Assembly: GCA_002749535.1 (NCBI GenBank)
Contig: MZZL01000391.1
Location: forward strand, 77,061-141,060
Length of the DNA stretch: 64,000 bases
Source: Apophysomyces variabilis
Lineage: Eukaryota > Mucoromycota > Mucoromycetes > Mucorales > Mucoraceae
Direction: 5' to 3'
The notes below the pieces were generated by a model. The model saw only the letters and a program-made list of their open reading frames with translations, made no database searches and was not told the origin of the DNA. Made by a program: the position numbers and the translations under genes. Below, piece after piece: positions 35,301 through 46,872 of the stretch; the stretch's first letter is position 1; the number at the start of each line of letters is the position of its first letter.

Positions 35301-35694
35301 CGCGATAATAACAAAAAGATACTACACAGCATGTCAATGTCCTGATAAAGAGAAACTTGGTTGACGATAACTTTCAGCTTCAGTATCTTGCAATCTGACT
35401 GGCATTTCCAGCATTAAACGATAGCCGAACGATTGTCTATCCGATAAAAATTTGCAACAATCATTTTTCGGAAGACATGTCCAGTTCGAACCGTCCAATG
35501 GTAAGGGTTTCTGCTCCTAAAAGATATTCTTCGTGCTGACCATATACATCAGTATTGGAATAGAGACGTTAACTCTGGTCTCAGTATACGAAGAATCCTT
35601 ATTGAATATATGAAGACAAATGACCTTGATTCCCGTCCGACCGGATTAAAACGTCCTTCCAAGCAACAAGGCCATGAAGAACAAGGCATATAGT
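32341..35694 (+). pseudogene. Fanzor (eukaryotic TnpB homologue, RNA-guided nuclease family), intron-rich and decayed
   Basis: Coding pieces on the + strand match the Fanzor plan in order. A basic N-terminus is at 32341 (GKKGRSSKKKSLLTKGDG, LANILKPEYKYM). A block at 33.55 kb reads SKRWSIMPLASHQVVHMPV. Then come FHYYLETDGVSGS (34.03 kb), the RuvC-I strand ITRVIGIDPAEIKSPIY (34.25 kb), HYRHRENRMLLFRARN (34.73 kb), VIVAYGDADLKPSMKGHA (34.95 kb), LVDEYLGSQICSLCDKKTE (35.1 kb) with a zinc-finger CxxC, and the RuvC-III end YWNRDVNSGLSIRRILIEY (35.56 kb). Fanzors are TnpB relatives that cut DNA using a guide RNA encoded at the 3' end of the gene. Putative introns have GT/AG ends. At least one in-frame TAA (34881), a phase mismatch at the first intron and further stops near 34.45-34.66 kb argue for decay. 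The Glu in VDEY may be the rearranged catalytic acid described for some Fanzors. Confidence 0.85.
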
Positions 35695-36282
35695 CCTTCG
35701 TTGGGTCAGGCTGGTAAGTGCGCTTGGGGAAGTAGTGACGTAACTGGTGTAGTTAACTGGTACGCGTAGACAAGCCCAAAAACTGCGGACCGTCTATTGG
35801 CACCAGTAAAGTCTGGGATTTTATAATTCTTAAAAGTTTACGATACTTTAGGGTAACTTGGGCCATTAAAGAAGCATTGTACACGATAAGTAATTGATAA
35901 ATTAAGATCATATTACGAACTAATCAATATTTAGCGTTTAATGAGAGCCATTACTTGGATGCTTATAGTGTGATTTCAATTAAGTAAAAGTGACAGTTAT
36001 ACAGTTAAATTGCCATAGGATGTGTTTTCAAACATTGTTATATACAGTATTAAAATGTAAACTTTCTTCACTAATATATATAGTTATAAATATCCTAAAC
36101 ATGTCTGCTATAATTGATAAAGACAGTGAAAAGTTATCTATATACAATTTTTTTTCTTATTTAAGTATAGCAGTAAGATACGCATTCATTTTGTAAGTTA
36201 AAAAGGTAGCATTAAGCATAATTCCAGTAATTGAAGACAGTGATGGAATTCAGGACCGAGTAAAGGAAGTGTATCAGTGTCA
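35695..36282 (+). other. 3' flank of Fanzor; possible guide-RNA region, otherwise AT-rich
   Basis: The first 130 bp after the Fanzor end are less AT-rich than the rest and contain TTGGGTCAGGC and CAAGCCCAAA, which could pair. The 3' end is where Fanzor/TnpB loci encode their guide RNA, so this is the candidate place. The remainder (35.83-36.28 kb) is AT-rich without features. Confidence 0.3.
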
Positions 36283-36360
36283 AGTGACGTTACTGAAGTG
36301 TACATGGCCATCGCTTATTTGGGGATTGAAGTGCGCCAGTGAAATGCGCGTAGACGATCC
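36283..36360 (-). repeat. Right terminal inverted repeat of MULE/Fanzor element
   Basis: Reverse complement starts GGATCGTCTACGCGCATTTC and continues GGCGCACTTCAATCCCC, matching the left repeat at 29496-29575. Confidence 0.8.
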
Positions 36361-38363
36361 AGTAATCCACACCAGGCATCAAATTTTCGCCAAAGTGACG
36401 CAGCTTAAGGCTCTGATGATGTGGTTTACTCTAATCCGCATCTGGTTCAATGCAACCAACATGCAGACACCCGCTCTTTATTTGTATAACAATAACCTAC
36501 AGCAATATCATAGATCAAGATACAAACCAACATTTTTCGTGGCAATTGAGAGCTGTCGGTGACAGGAACAAAATACTCATGTTGCTCAAATTTGTTATCA
36601 ACAATGAGGCAAAAAATTTAGCCTTTAAAATAAGCAACCGAGGAGGTAGCCTTTCGAACAAGTACTTCTCTTTTGACATATCTTCTTCGGCATGCACAAT
36701 CAGAAGAATCTGGTTCTCCTGCAGTTGGATATCATACAGAGCAATAGACTCGTAGGCATGCAGACCATTCGCGCAGAATCATCCTTCCTATCCTTCGGAA
36801 CGCGCAATTTATACTCTTGCAACGCACAAAAGGCGTAGTGACACTGCTGCAAGAGTTGGTATTACCGGGCGCCATGCTTGCTACCGTCGAACAATTCCCT
36901 AAGAAGTTGCTCGACTTTCCTACAAGCATTATAGATTTTGAACCCGTAACTCTCGATTTCTGCGGCAATTTCCATAGAATGCTTTTGCCTTGCTTATACA
37001 AGACGTCTTGCACAGATATTTTCCTTGTTTCATGCATAATATTACGATCTCCTACGCGCCACGCATTCTTCTTCTCGTGCGTACAGATCCTTTTTTCTTA
37101 GCATAAGGTAAATCAGCGTTATGGTGACCTCTGATACGCTTGTTTAAAGCAAAACAGTTTTTATAATGTTTTCAACGCTGCTATTTATAATAATCTCAAT
37201 TTGATTGTCGAAAGAAGGTATTAAGAGATAAATATACTTTCGACTTCTCTCATCTCTTTGCTGGTGTAGAGAAAGCTCCTACTAAGGAAACCACTCATAG
37301 CAAGGCTAATCCACTCCTTTGAAAGCAGGACAATATGCGGGTATGATAAGAACTTTACACTTGATTAATAGCAGAAAGAGAATGTCAAATCGTATACAAC
37401 CCGATTTAATGAGAAATCTCTAAGGGGAAGAATAAGAACAAAAAGGCTTTTCAGCATGGAATAGGTTATCTGCGAGATTGCACCCGAACATCCCTCATTA
37501 AAAAAACAAGCCGGAGATGAGAACATCAGGAGGCGTAGCGCAAGAACTACTAGCAGATTGTGTTAAATTTTCTCGTTTTCTTCCGAGGATTATGTTGAGT
37601 GCAAGCTCAAAGATGGTTCACGTTGCCTTTATTCAATCATTAAATAGGCTTTACGCCTGTAACTCCGCCAGTCTTCTGGAGAACTCCCATATCGTGTCCA
37701 GCAAATGAAAAGCTCGTACCTTACGAGTACATCGATAGCCTTATCTCCAAGTAAGACATTGTAAGTGTGTCGACCATAAGCAGAACGACCTTTATCAAAA
37801 ACACAATAGAATTGTACAAGAAGATTTATGTCATTGGATGTATTTGCTTTCTAATGCTTTTGGCGTATTGGTAGCTTTGCCAATGAGCACCGTACCGTTA
37901 TTTATCCAAGCAAGTTGTGCAGTCAATATGCATTAGCTAGTGCTAGTGTCAACAAGCATAGACTATATGTAAGTGTTCCATCGTTTTGCACGTATTCATG
38001 CATCCACTTATTGTCCTTCTCAGCTTTGGAACAGGGATATGAACGTAGGAAAAACATGAGAAGCATCTTAGCAAACTATATACAAGACAAAAAACCTGTA
38101 TTGCTAGTCTGTTGCTCTCCAGCGGCCATGACGCGAAATTGAGATTTAAGGTTTTCCATAGCCCTACCCCTTGACAACTTAGGGAACTGGAGAAGGAAGA
38201 GCAAACTTGAAGTTGTAGCTTCCATATGACAAACGATGACAGGCATTTCACGTTATAGCATTTTTTAATATGAAATATTACAATTTTCTATAACATAGGA
38301 CAGGATACCAAAAGATCATAAAGAGACAGCTACAGTTGCTTCGCTATGTGAGGGTAATACGAT
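36361..38363. other. Gene-poor stretch with a second MULE fragment
   Basis: About 37320-37510 resembles 31380-31600 from the MULE relic (shared AAAGCAGGACAAT, GCTTTTCAG, then TATCTGCGAGATTGCA versus TATCTATCAGATTGCA, and CCCTCATTAAA versus CCCTCCTTAAA). The rest (36.4-37.2 kb and 37.5-38.3 kb) has short open frames only, for example 36817-37101 (LLQELVLPGAMLATVEQFP), with no domain I recognise. Confidence 0.45.
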
Positions 38364-40716
38364 TTATTGCGGTGGTGCAGGCATCACGAAGCCGCCAACC
38401 GGGCTATTCGGCGCGTTTCCATATCCTGAAACTGGTCCATACCCTGGGTGGGATGGAAGTAGGTGACGTTTACTTTGAGTGTGCAGGTGATACCCAGCTT
38501 GGCCAAAAACTAGTTTGGGCACATCCACCAGATAACCCATGGTCCCTTTCTTGCCGACTTCTTTTTCCGCTTGAATCCAGAAATTAATCTTTCCAGTCTT
38601 CTCATCGAAGTAACCAGCGCAGTAATTGCGCATGCCCATCAATTTCTTGTTTTGCCTCTAATAAGATTGAATATTAGAGATCGGCTAAGTAGAATTAATA
38701 TTACCGTATTTCCGTTGGGTGACCGCTTGAACAAGTTATACATCCTTTCTTCCGTGTTACCGTTGAACGTAATATAAGATGAATTCTGGTTTAAGATAGT
38801 CAACAATGCTTGCGGTGGAGGTCTACGGAAATCGACGTTATCCGAGCCCATTCTTTCATTATTATGTCAGAACTCACACGTTAACAATCGCGCTCGAAAT
38901 GATCTGTACCATGAAAAACGGATCCCCTTCTTCCTTGTCCTTCATATCTTTGGAGTATAGTTTTCCAGCGCCACAGCAATGTACCTATAGCGGTTTATAT
39001 TCTTAATATCAGCTCCTAAATTTCTAATCAAAATATAACCCACATCGCCACCAAGGAAAGAGACTCGGATCGATCGATCGCGCGCGTATTGCTGTAAACG
39101 CATAATGAACTGCTTTCTTTCCACTTCATGGTTACCGGCAGTCCAATCTGCGGGATAGCAACTTCAGTAAGTACACTAAATCACTTTTTTTGTCGTGTTA
39201 CTTACGATCATTCATGTCATCCAGTAATTCAGGGTCGCCGTTCCATTTATTCAGAGAACCACTGATTATGTCACCCAAAGCACCTGTTTTACCAGCTAAA
39301 GTAGCCAGGTTGAAGCCTGCAGCGCCGTCCATCGCTTTTTCAAACAAAGTCAAACGAGGATAAATCAGTGGAACACCGGTTAGAACGAGGAGATGTTTGA
39401 CCGTTCCAGGAAGGCGCTGCAGCGCGTCAAACACAATATCATACGAATATTTGGTGCAGACATCGAATTTAGTTCGTTCTCCACGGCAGTCCATGGAGAG
39501 CATGCCAATATCGGGTCCAAGAGTAGTGATGATATGGTTGCACGTTTTGACTTGACCACGAATCATTCCATGACGAGTGGCATGATCTTCCGTGGTATGG
39601 TGTTGGAACAGATAATAGAAGCGCGACGCATTGGCAAAAAGCACTACGATTGGATCATGTATCAACCAAGTGTATACATATAATAGCTTTTCTTACCTTG
39701 GAAGCAGTCTGCCCGCTGCATATCTGCTGGGTAAGACCCGTAGCCATCAATAATATCCTGCAGTCGTTTTAGGTGTTATTACTTGTTGATATTCAGATCT
39801 TACATGATCATCCCACATATTCAGTGATGGTATTGTGGCAAACGCTTTTGCTACGACTGGATTGTCTTTGAACCTACGGGTTTGTAAGAGTCTACTGCTT
39901 CTTTTCTTCAGCAATAATTTACCCGAAGTTCTTAACATAATTCCAAAAGTAAAAGTGTTCTAATCCATCACGCATTGTCTGTGGTAATCTCATTTGTATG
40001 CGTTTTTTAGGATCTTTCTCGTCGTTCCAAGGCTTCATGAAGTCCTCCTTTATCAATCGATCCTGATAAAGTTGGTCGCCGCCACCGAGCAGCACATGGA
40101 AAGGCATAACATCATGTCGATCCAGTACATCTTGCCACAAGGGTGCAGTCTTTTCCCCGAACTTATCCTTAATTTCTTGTGGAATATCCGAGAATCCGTT
40201 GCAAGAGTAGAACATGAAACGCATGGACTCTGTGATAGCAGGCAAATGAAAAGTGTAGGAGGTGGCTATGGCGTTGCTCGAATATGTTGCTATTTGAGGT
40301 TCGCCTGTCAGAGGTAATCGCATCTCATAACGCCAAAAATAGTATTCATGGCGGAATGTATCCAGATGTTCACCCCTTATATCCAGTGTGTGTGTTTTCC
40401 CACTTGGTGAGCTCAGATGTACTTGGAATGACGGTGGGTGACGATCGCTCGACACAATGAGTGCAGAGCCGCGCCAGATACTTTTTTCATAGTCTATGTC
40501 TATATAGCGCAGGAGAGGACCGCATACAACTTCTTTCGAAGAATCCCGTTTGTCATGATGACCGAATTGAGGTAAATGAATATGATGATGTCCAGCCTCG
40601 TTAATGTTCAGTCGACTAAATTCTGCGAGTGGCGCACCAAAACTGTCGTGATTTCCAGGAGTCGGATAGTTAGTATGCATATTAGAACTGCAGGGTTGCT
40701 GGGGATTAGGGTACAT
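38364..40716 (-). CDS. PhoD-like phosphatase (metallophosphoesterase)
   Basis: At least six exons on the minus strand, from ATG 40716 (MYPNPQQPCSSNMHTNYP) to a stop at 38364. Exon 1 is 39923-40716. Strong family motifs are MRFMFYSCNGFS, FHVLLGGGDQLYQDRL, the hallmark MWDDHDIIDGYGSYP (built across the introns near 39.78-39.84 kb), FYYLFQHHTT, LSMDCRGERTKFDVC, HLLVLTGVPLIYPRL and WTAGNHEVERKQFI. These are the metal-binding and active-site segments of the PhoD-like proteins common in fungi. The C-terminus is Pro/Gly-rich (GYGNAPNSPVGGFVMPAPPQ). No signal peptide is evident, so it is probably cytosolic or ER/vacuole-associated; the substrate is unknown. Looks intact. A MITE lies about 290 bp upstream of the start. 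Confidence 0.9.
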
Positions 40717-40997
40717 AACCCGATCGAGAGCGTGTGCCTTTAAAGTATATTAGGGAGTGGGTCATGACTTAGGCCACCAGCCAAATTGTGACCGGACTGA
40801 AGAACCTACCAAGACCGGCCGTGATCCAGGCACCGAACACTTGCAAAAACTCTCTCTCTCTTTTCAGAGCCTCTCTGCGTGTGTCATTTCCACCTAAATA
40901 TGAATTCAGATAAGGTCAGGTGTGTAAAGATAAAAAAAAATAAAAAGAAGGGAACATAACAACTGGAATCTAAAGCAGACCACTGAGGATAAATGAA

Positions 40998-41134
40998 CGA
41001 TGAGAATTACTATGCGCACTAAAAAGTTGGCATTACCTTAGAGAAGCCTACGGCGATGATTAGTTTGACGCCGTATGAAAAGGGAAAGCTACTAAAGTTA
41101 CCCCAACTTTTAGTGCGCGTAGTAATTCCGATGA
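40998..41134. mobile_element. 125-bp MITE of the same family as 13217-13740, with 6-bp target duplication
   Basis: The element proper is 41004-41128. It starts GAATTACTATGCGCACTAAAA and ends TTTTAGTGCGCGTAGTAATTC. The body (AGAAGCCTACGGCG, GACGCCGTATGAAAAG, AAAGCTACTAAAGT) matches the right arm of the larger MITE. CGATGA stands on both sides (40998-41003 and 41129-41134). Confidence 0.88.
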
Positions 41135-41339
41135 ATGATAATATGAGCTTTATTCACCATTGTCGTTTATGTAGTACTCAAAAGTGGCAATCCTCTAGAG
41201 CAAATAATAAAAAAGAAATTTATCACTGTTTGCTCTAATTATTCGAAGGCTAAGTGTGAACTCAATTTGCTATTCTTAGTTTCTACCGTCATCAAGAGAC
41301 TACTGAACCAGAACACAAACAGCACTATTGTCATTGTCA

Positions 41340-42357
41340 GATGAGAGCCAAGGGTTCGTTGGCATCGTCGTAAAAGTATGCTATTCGCTGTCGCAGAAGT
41401 ACTTTTTAGCTCGCGTAAAATTACCTTGCAAAAACTGGTATATAGCCGATCACGGACCGCTATTCTACACACGAAATTCCCAATGCCGTGCCCGACATCT
41501 TCGGGAGGAGGCCTTATTCATCGCACTTCTGCCCTTACTTCTCTCATCTTCGGCCTCCCATTGGAACAGATTCTGCCGTACACCCGTCTGGCAAAGCATT
41601 CTGGTACCACAAGAAGAAGTCTCGGCGAACGTTTCCCGAGCGACGACCTACAATGCCTGCGCTACGCGCATACGACGATAACATCAGCCTCCACTGGCGC
41701 ACAGACCCTAACAGCATGTCGCCCTACGCTATACGTAGTTCCAATTCTGTGGTTATGACGAAGCAAGACCGCAGCCGGTGTATCTGTTGGCGACTAGCAT
41801 GGCTTCCCGTTGGCAAGTAAAAGGCCTGCATTTACCTTGTGGCTATGTGAACCTCACCAAGAAACACGCCGTTGACAACCTCCGTATGCATGAACGCCTA
41901 GGCATTATTCGCCAACAAACCGACGATCCAGTGTCCTTCTGCCTCAACGTCCTCCCACCTTCAACTCCCAGGTCCACCCGGTATCGCCAACAGATCCGCA
42001 CAATATGGCCCATAGTATGTACTATTCTTGCCGAACTCGATGCTCACCAGCATTCGGGATGGGATTTAAGACAATACCATGACCCAGATCCCGGAAAAGA
42101 CCTACTGCAACGGCTCGATGCTTTCCCTCCTGAACCAGGCTAGACACATCAAGGCTGACACTCTTGCTTCGTTTTCTTTTTTCCGTTTTCTTTTTATTTC
42201 ACTTCATTTTTCCTATATCCCTTTCTCTTGTTTTTATCTCCCTCTTTCGGCATTTTCCTTGTCTCACCCGCAGGGTTTTTATTCTATGCTTTTTCTTTTT
42301 TGAGCTGTCTCGAACAAATATAGAGACGTTAAATAAAAGCAACTTTTTTTAAACGTA
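41340..42357 (+). pseudogene. LINE (non-LTR retrotransposon) 3' fragment
   Basis: A 5'-truncated copy. Its coding relic spans the C-terminal part of a LINE ORF2, with frames changing along the way: TKQDRSRCICWRLAWLPVGK, then a Cys/His block NLTKKHAVDNLRMHERLG, FCLNVLPPSTPRS, RQQIRTIWPIVCTILAELDA, and the end DAFPPEPG with a stop. A pyrimidine-rich 3' region follows, and the tail GAGACGTTAAATAAAAGCAAC is shared with the copy ending near 63925. It is about 100 bp upstream of INTS3. Dead on arrival. Confidence 0.8.
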
Positions 42358-42456
42358 CGTAGCCGACCCTTGCAATTGATTGGCTGCAGCACAGCGCGTA
42401 ACGTTTGCGAATTTGTGGACCCGACGCGGTGGTCTTCTCTAATCTACATCGACAGC

Positions 42457-45400
42457 ATGGAATCAAAGACGTCCCTCACCTCGAGAATATTTGATTTCGA
42501 AGAAGTCGATCTTGAAGACGAAGTGGATCTGGTAAGATCATTCTTCTTCGTCGAATGACGATAAAAGAAAGACAAATAATACGAACTCAACTAGGAATTG
42601 ACTCGACTATATACCAATTATCGTGAATCAGTGAAAGAAAAATCAGAAATTGAGCAGCATAATTACCTCCAAGACAAGGTAAATACCGAAAGTAACATCT
42701 GTTTGAGTTTAACCTACGGAATAGGTTTCGAAAAGCAGGCAATGTTATATCGACGTCGTTTCTGCTCTGCTCTACGGTATATTGACGGAAGCAGAGAATG
42801 GCAGGACGGTAAGAGAGTTGCCATATACCTACAGAATGTTTGTAGAGACAAATGATAGCTTTTCCAATGCATTAGCTTTGTCAATCGTGATAATTTCGCT
42901 GCTCTACAGACCAAGCTGCATTATTTCGCTTGCCATGTTAGGTTCCATCTAATAAAACCGGCTGTGAAAGAGCAGGTATGTACAAAGACGAGCGAATGAA
43001 GTATGAGTTAATCCAACTTATTAGATGTTTTGGCTGATTGGCGAATTGACCAGCCTCAACGTACAAGGCATTGACAACATATATTTATGCTTCTTGAAAC
43101 AAATCAAAGGCGGAGATATCAGCCATTTAAACATCACTTTATGCGAACAGATGTTGAAATTGTTGAACACACATCGAACATGGCTCGATATCTATCCTCG
43201 CGTAATTACCACAGCGGTCTATACATTTTTACGACTTATACCCGACCATCGCCCTTCGCAATTATTAGCTCTCCAGGAGAGAGAGGTTCGGTTCGTTGTT
43301 GGACTATTGCGGGAAAAGGTATTATTACCTACTTAGAGGATCATAGAACCTGACGTGCGATAGTGGATGACATGTTGCGCCATTGGAAGGGATTTAATTA
43401 GGGCTCTTCACGACGTAGCGTCTATATCCGAGATGGGATTGCTCTGGGACGACCTGCTAAATGCGCCACATAAGCTGTCGCCGCAGTTTAGAGGTAAAAG
43501 TGATAGTAGTTCATCGAGGGACAGAGTCTTATACGTACAAGGTATCGAATCAATCTTGAAACAACCCACCCCAAAGGAATATTTGTGGAGTCGGTTGACA
43601 CCAGATATCGAGTCAAAGTTGCTATTTATACTGCAAAACGTAACAATATGTGAATATAATCGACTTCCTGATCGCTTTATAGTTAACGGTGGGCCATTAC
43701 CAACGAAATCTTGGTTGGTTCCTTCAGCGGTACCTTAGTGCGCCAGAGTCTGAGCCTTATTTTGTTGATATCATTCGGTTCATTGTCTCCGGATGGTATC
43801 CTTCGAACCAGATTCTGCAAAGTGATATTGTACCTCGCTATGTGGTTATCGGCAGTATGTTGAGAGCTATAAAGGTCGGTTCCGAATTATACTTTGGAGG
43901 CGTTCGAAATTTGCCAATCTAAATATTATTTGGTGTTTTTCAGAATAATGTTGTGGCTGCTAACGTAAAAATGGCGTTGGTGTACGATTGGCTATTCTTT
44001 ACTGCATCAGACAACATCATGTTTATCGGTAATTATATCTTTATACTCCACACGAGACTTATGTCTTATATACTCATTAGAACCGGCTATGTTACTTATG
44101 GAGAGATCAGTGGAACGATATCCGTATATCACATCTATCATCATGGAGTTTCTAAGACTCTCTGTCAACGAATACTATCCCCCCATGAAAGATTATATGG
44201 AACAATGTGTATCTTGTGGCATGCAGACAATGCTTTCCAAAGGCGTTATTAGGTATTTATATGATTTGCACTGCAAATATTTAACTTATTGCAACTTGCA
44301 GGAGCTTAATTCCCGTATATACATGTCCATCGCTAGATGATGTATCACGAGAATGCATGCAATCATTGTTTTCCAAATTTCTAAAACAGGATAAAGCAAA
44401 CATAATACCTGCTCCACCAATAGCATTGTCTTCAGAAACTGCAGGCCAGAAGCCAGCTTCGACCCACGACAAATCGCCCACTCCAGCGTTTGCAAATCTC
44501 GCTAGGACACCGAAACAAGACGACTCTTTTGAAGAAGAAACGGAACACCGTGAAATTACCGAGGTTAATCAATACGTGCAACAAGAAGATGATGATGATG
44601 TGGATCGATATCTGTACGGTGACGCTGGTAATCGCCTTGTATATGTGTATCCAACGTTGCCTGCTTACCATTGCTTATAAAGGAAGAATGGCAGAAGCGA
44701 AAGAAGCAGCAGAGCCTTCTTCTAGGGGAATCTATATGGAGGAAGATATCTCTTCTACGGCTGATAAGACGGCTTTTGCAACATCGGCTACGGTGCCATA
44801 CGAGACCGAAACGGTTGATGACACAAACGTGAAAGCAGTGGATACGACACAAACTATAAAAATCGACACTGATTGGGAATCCAACGGTAGCTCTCAGTTT
44901 CCAGTAGAGAGTATAACAGAGACGGGTAAAGATGTATTGGAGCCTCCTGGCGCCGAGATTCCTATGGATTGGTGCGAAGAAGAACAAGAACGAGAACAAG
45001 AAAGAGAACAAGAACAAGAACAAGAACAGGAACAAGGACTTGAACAACAACAACAACAACGAGAAGAAGAACAAGAAGACGAAGAAGATCAAGAAGAAGA
45101 AGGAGAGTGGGGAGTTCAAACAGAGGACAAACAAAGTGGACAATCTGTCGAGAGAGCGCGGTCAGACCAATGTTACTGGATCTTTGGAGACGCATTAAAG
45201 ACTTTTCAAACCGCTTGTTCAGTCATTACGAACAGTGCACATGACCTTGGCGGCGAAGAATATAAAACCAACATAATGGCAGCAAAATCAAGTTTGAAAG
45301 AAATATTATCCATTTATCTACGAATGGTAATACTACATATCAATAGTCATATCTTACCTTACAAAAAACAACTAGGCTATCCCTCCAGACACGTTGGTAC

Positions 45401-46872
45401 CAAATATTGCGCCGCAGATAAGCAGTGTAGCATCTAGTTTACTGTTGGAGCATTCGCACATATCGTTTGACGCAGAAGCAACGGAAGACAATATCGTACA
45501 GACTTCTCATTACGATCCTTTTGATTTGGTCATGGTTATATTCTGGAACAATAAGAATTCCGCCGTTTTACGCGATAAAATGATCCGCCTACTTGGGTCT
45601 CTTATTCAAGGTTCCAGGAAAGGGCAACGGAGCCTGATTGGCATGCGATGGTGGATGCACATTGCTTGGTACGTAAAGGGCTGCCAATATCTATGTAAAT
45701 TCATGTTATTTGCTACAGCCGCGTGGAATTAGAGTCAAGATATCATAACGTGCCTAGTGAATCTATACAGGAAGTTATAAAATTGTATTCGGTTTTTGCT
45801 GTTGATCCAAGTTGTGCGGAAGCTGAAAAAGAGAGTTTACTAAAGAGATACTTAATTAACGATCTAAGGGTAAGTAAGTCTCCTGTGAATTGGTACGATG
45901 TCTCTTAAGACCGATTGTGCATAGATGTTAGCAAGATATAACATCTTGTCATTCCATCATGTTGTCCCCTGGATCTTCCGCTTAATGCCAGAATTTACGG
46001 TGGGAAACACAGACCTTCTGAAAATCGTAGCGACAACAGCATTACCCGATCATGTAAGACTACATGTTTATATATCTGAATTATTGATTGTTGTACTTAG
46101 GTTGCTACTTTGGTTTGTCTGATACATGATGGCGCAATTCGACTTTTCGGAGATCATATCAGCACAGAATTTCTACGTATGCTGATGCACGCATAAAATG
46201 ATCGTATCTGATTTATTGGCTAGTGTTATCACTCGCAATGGATCCATTCGAGATTATAAGCACATGGCAGATGATATCAGCTGAACTTCAAGGCCACCAA
46301 GAGAGAGTAGATAGGTTTTTTGGAGCACCGGATAGCGTCCAGTTTTTTCAAACGAAACGTTAGTATCTGCTCTTATCTTCAACGTATGCATGTTACCTAA
46401 CTTTAGCCCAGTATGCACAGAAATTATTCCTCCCTTGCTTGCGGTGTTGTCTTCTATACGCCCTACAGAAATATCTGTCAAAGCTATTATTGTAGTAGCG
46501 TCTGCAGCAAAAGAAGTAGCAGACGTGAGATGGCAATTTGCCCTGGCAGCGCTGAATCACTGGGCTACAGTTTGCATTGGCCCATTGCAACAGTGTCTGT
46601 TAGAACTACTGTCAGGCTTGTTAAGTGAGGTGCAGAATAGGGTGACGGAGGAGACCACAGGTGCAAGCCTGATAGGGTCTCAGCTAATTAAGACCCTGCA
46701 ATTGTGGTGGGCGCCTTCACAATTATGCAAGCAAAGAGGTATGTTTGTCAGATATATAAATCCGTAATATAACTCCTTTATAGATACGTTTTTGAATAAT
46801 CGTGCATTATTGAACCAATTAGCCCAACTTGGTAACATGATTGGACAAGCATATCCAAAAGAGTGGATTTGA
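42457..46872 (+). CDS. INTS3: Integrator complex subunit 3 (INTS3)
   Basis: A multi-exon gene from ATG 42457 (MESKTSLTSRIFDF) to the stop at 46870-46872 (AQLGNMIGQAYPKEWI). INTS3 is a helical-repeat scaffold of the Integrator complex, which cleaves nascent Pol II transcripts, and in animals also of the SOSS DNA-repair complex. Family signatures in order are GIDNIYLCFLKQIKGGDIS, MLKLLNTHRTWLDIYPRV, VYTFLRLIPDHRPSQ, REVRFVVGLLREK, CCAIGRDLIRALHDVASI, LTPDIESKLLFILQNV, GWFLQRYLSAPESEP, VSGWYPSNQILQSDIVPR and ALVYDWLFFT. A long Glu/Gln-rich acidic insert (EREQEREQEQEQEQ, about 44.98-45.12 kb) separates this from the C-terminal half (LLEHSHISFDAEAT, FWNNKNSAVLRDKMIRLLG). Introns are short; I did not fix every boundary. 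It looks intact. Confidence 0.9.

Larger units (their letters stand above)
29496..36360 (+). mobile_element. MULE-type DNA transposon relic carrying a Fanzor gene
   Basis: Imperfect terminal inverted repeats mark the ends. The left starts GGGATTGTCTACGCGCAC at 29496. The right, read on the minus strand from 36360, starts GGATCGTCTACGCGCATTTC. Similarity runs for roughly 75-90 bp on each side. Between them, in the same orientation, lie a decayed MULE transposase (29640-31500) and a decayed Fanzor gene (32341-35694). Total 6865 bp. No clear target duplication is left. A second right-end-like sequence at about 35735-35777 (GTGACGTAACTG and CGCGTAGACAAGCCC) raises the possibility that the Fanzor-bearing unit ends there. 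Confidence 0.75.

Noticed and set aside
44565..45143. 192-codon minus frame opposite INTS3
   Set aside because: It is the antisense of the Glu/Gln-rich INTS3 repeat; its Leu/Phe-rich translation is a shadow.
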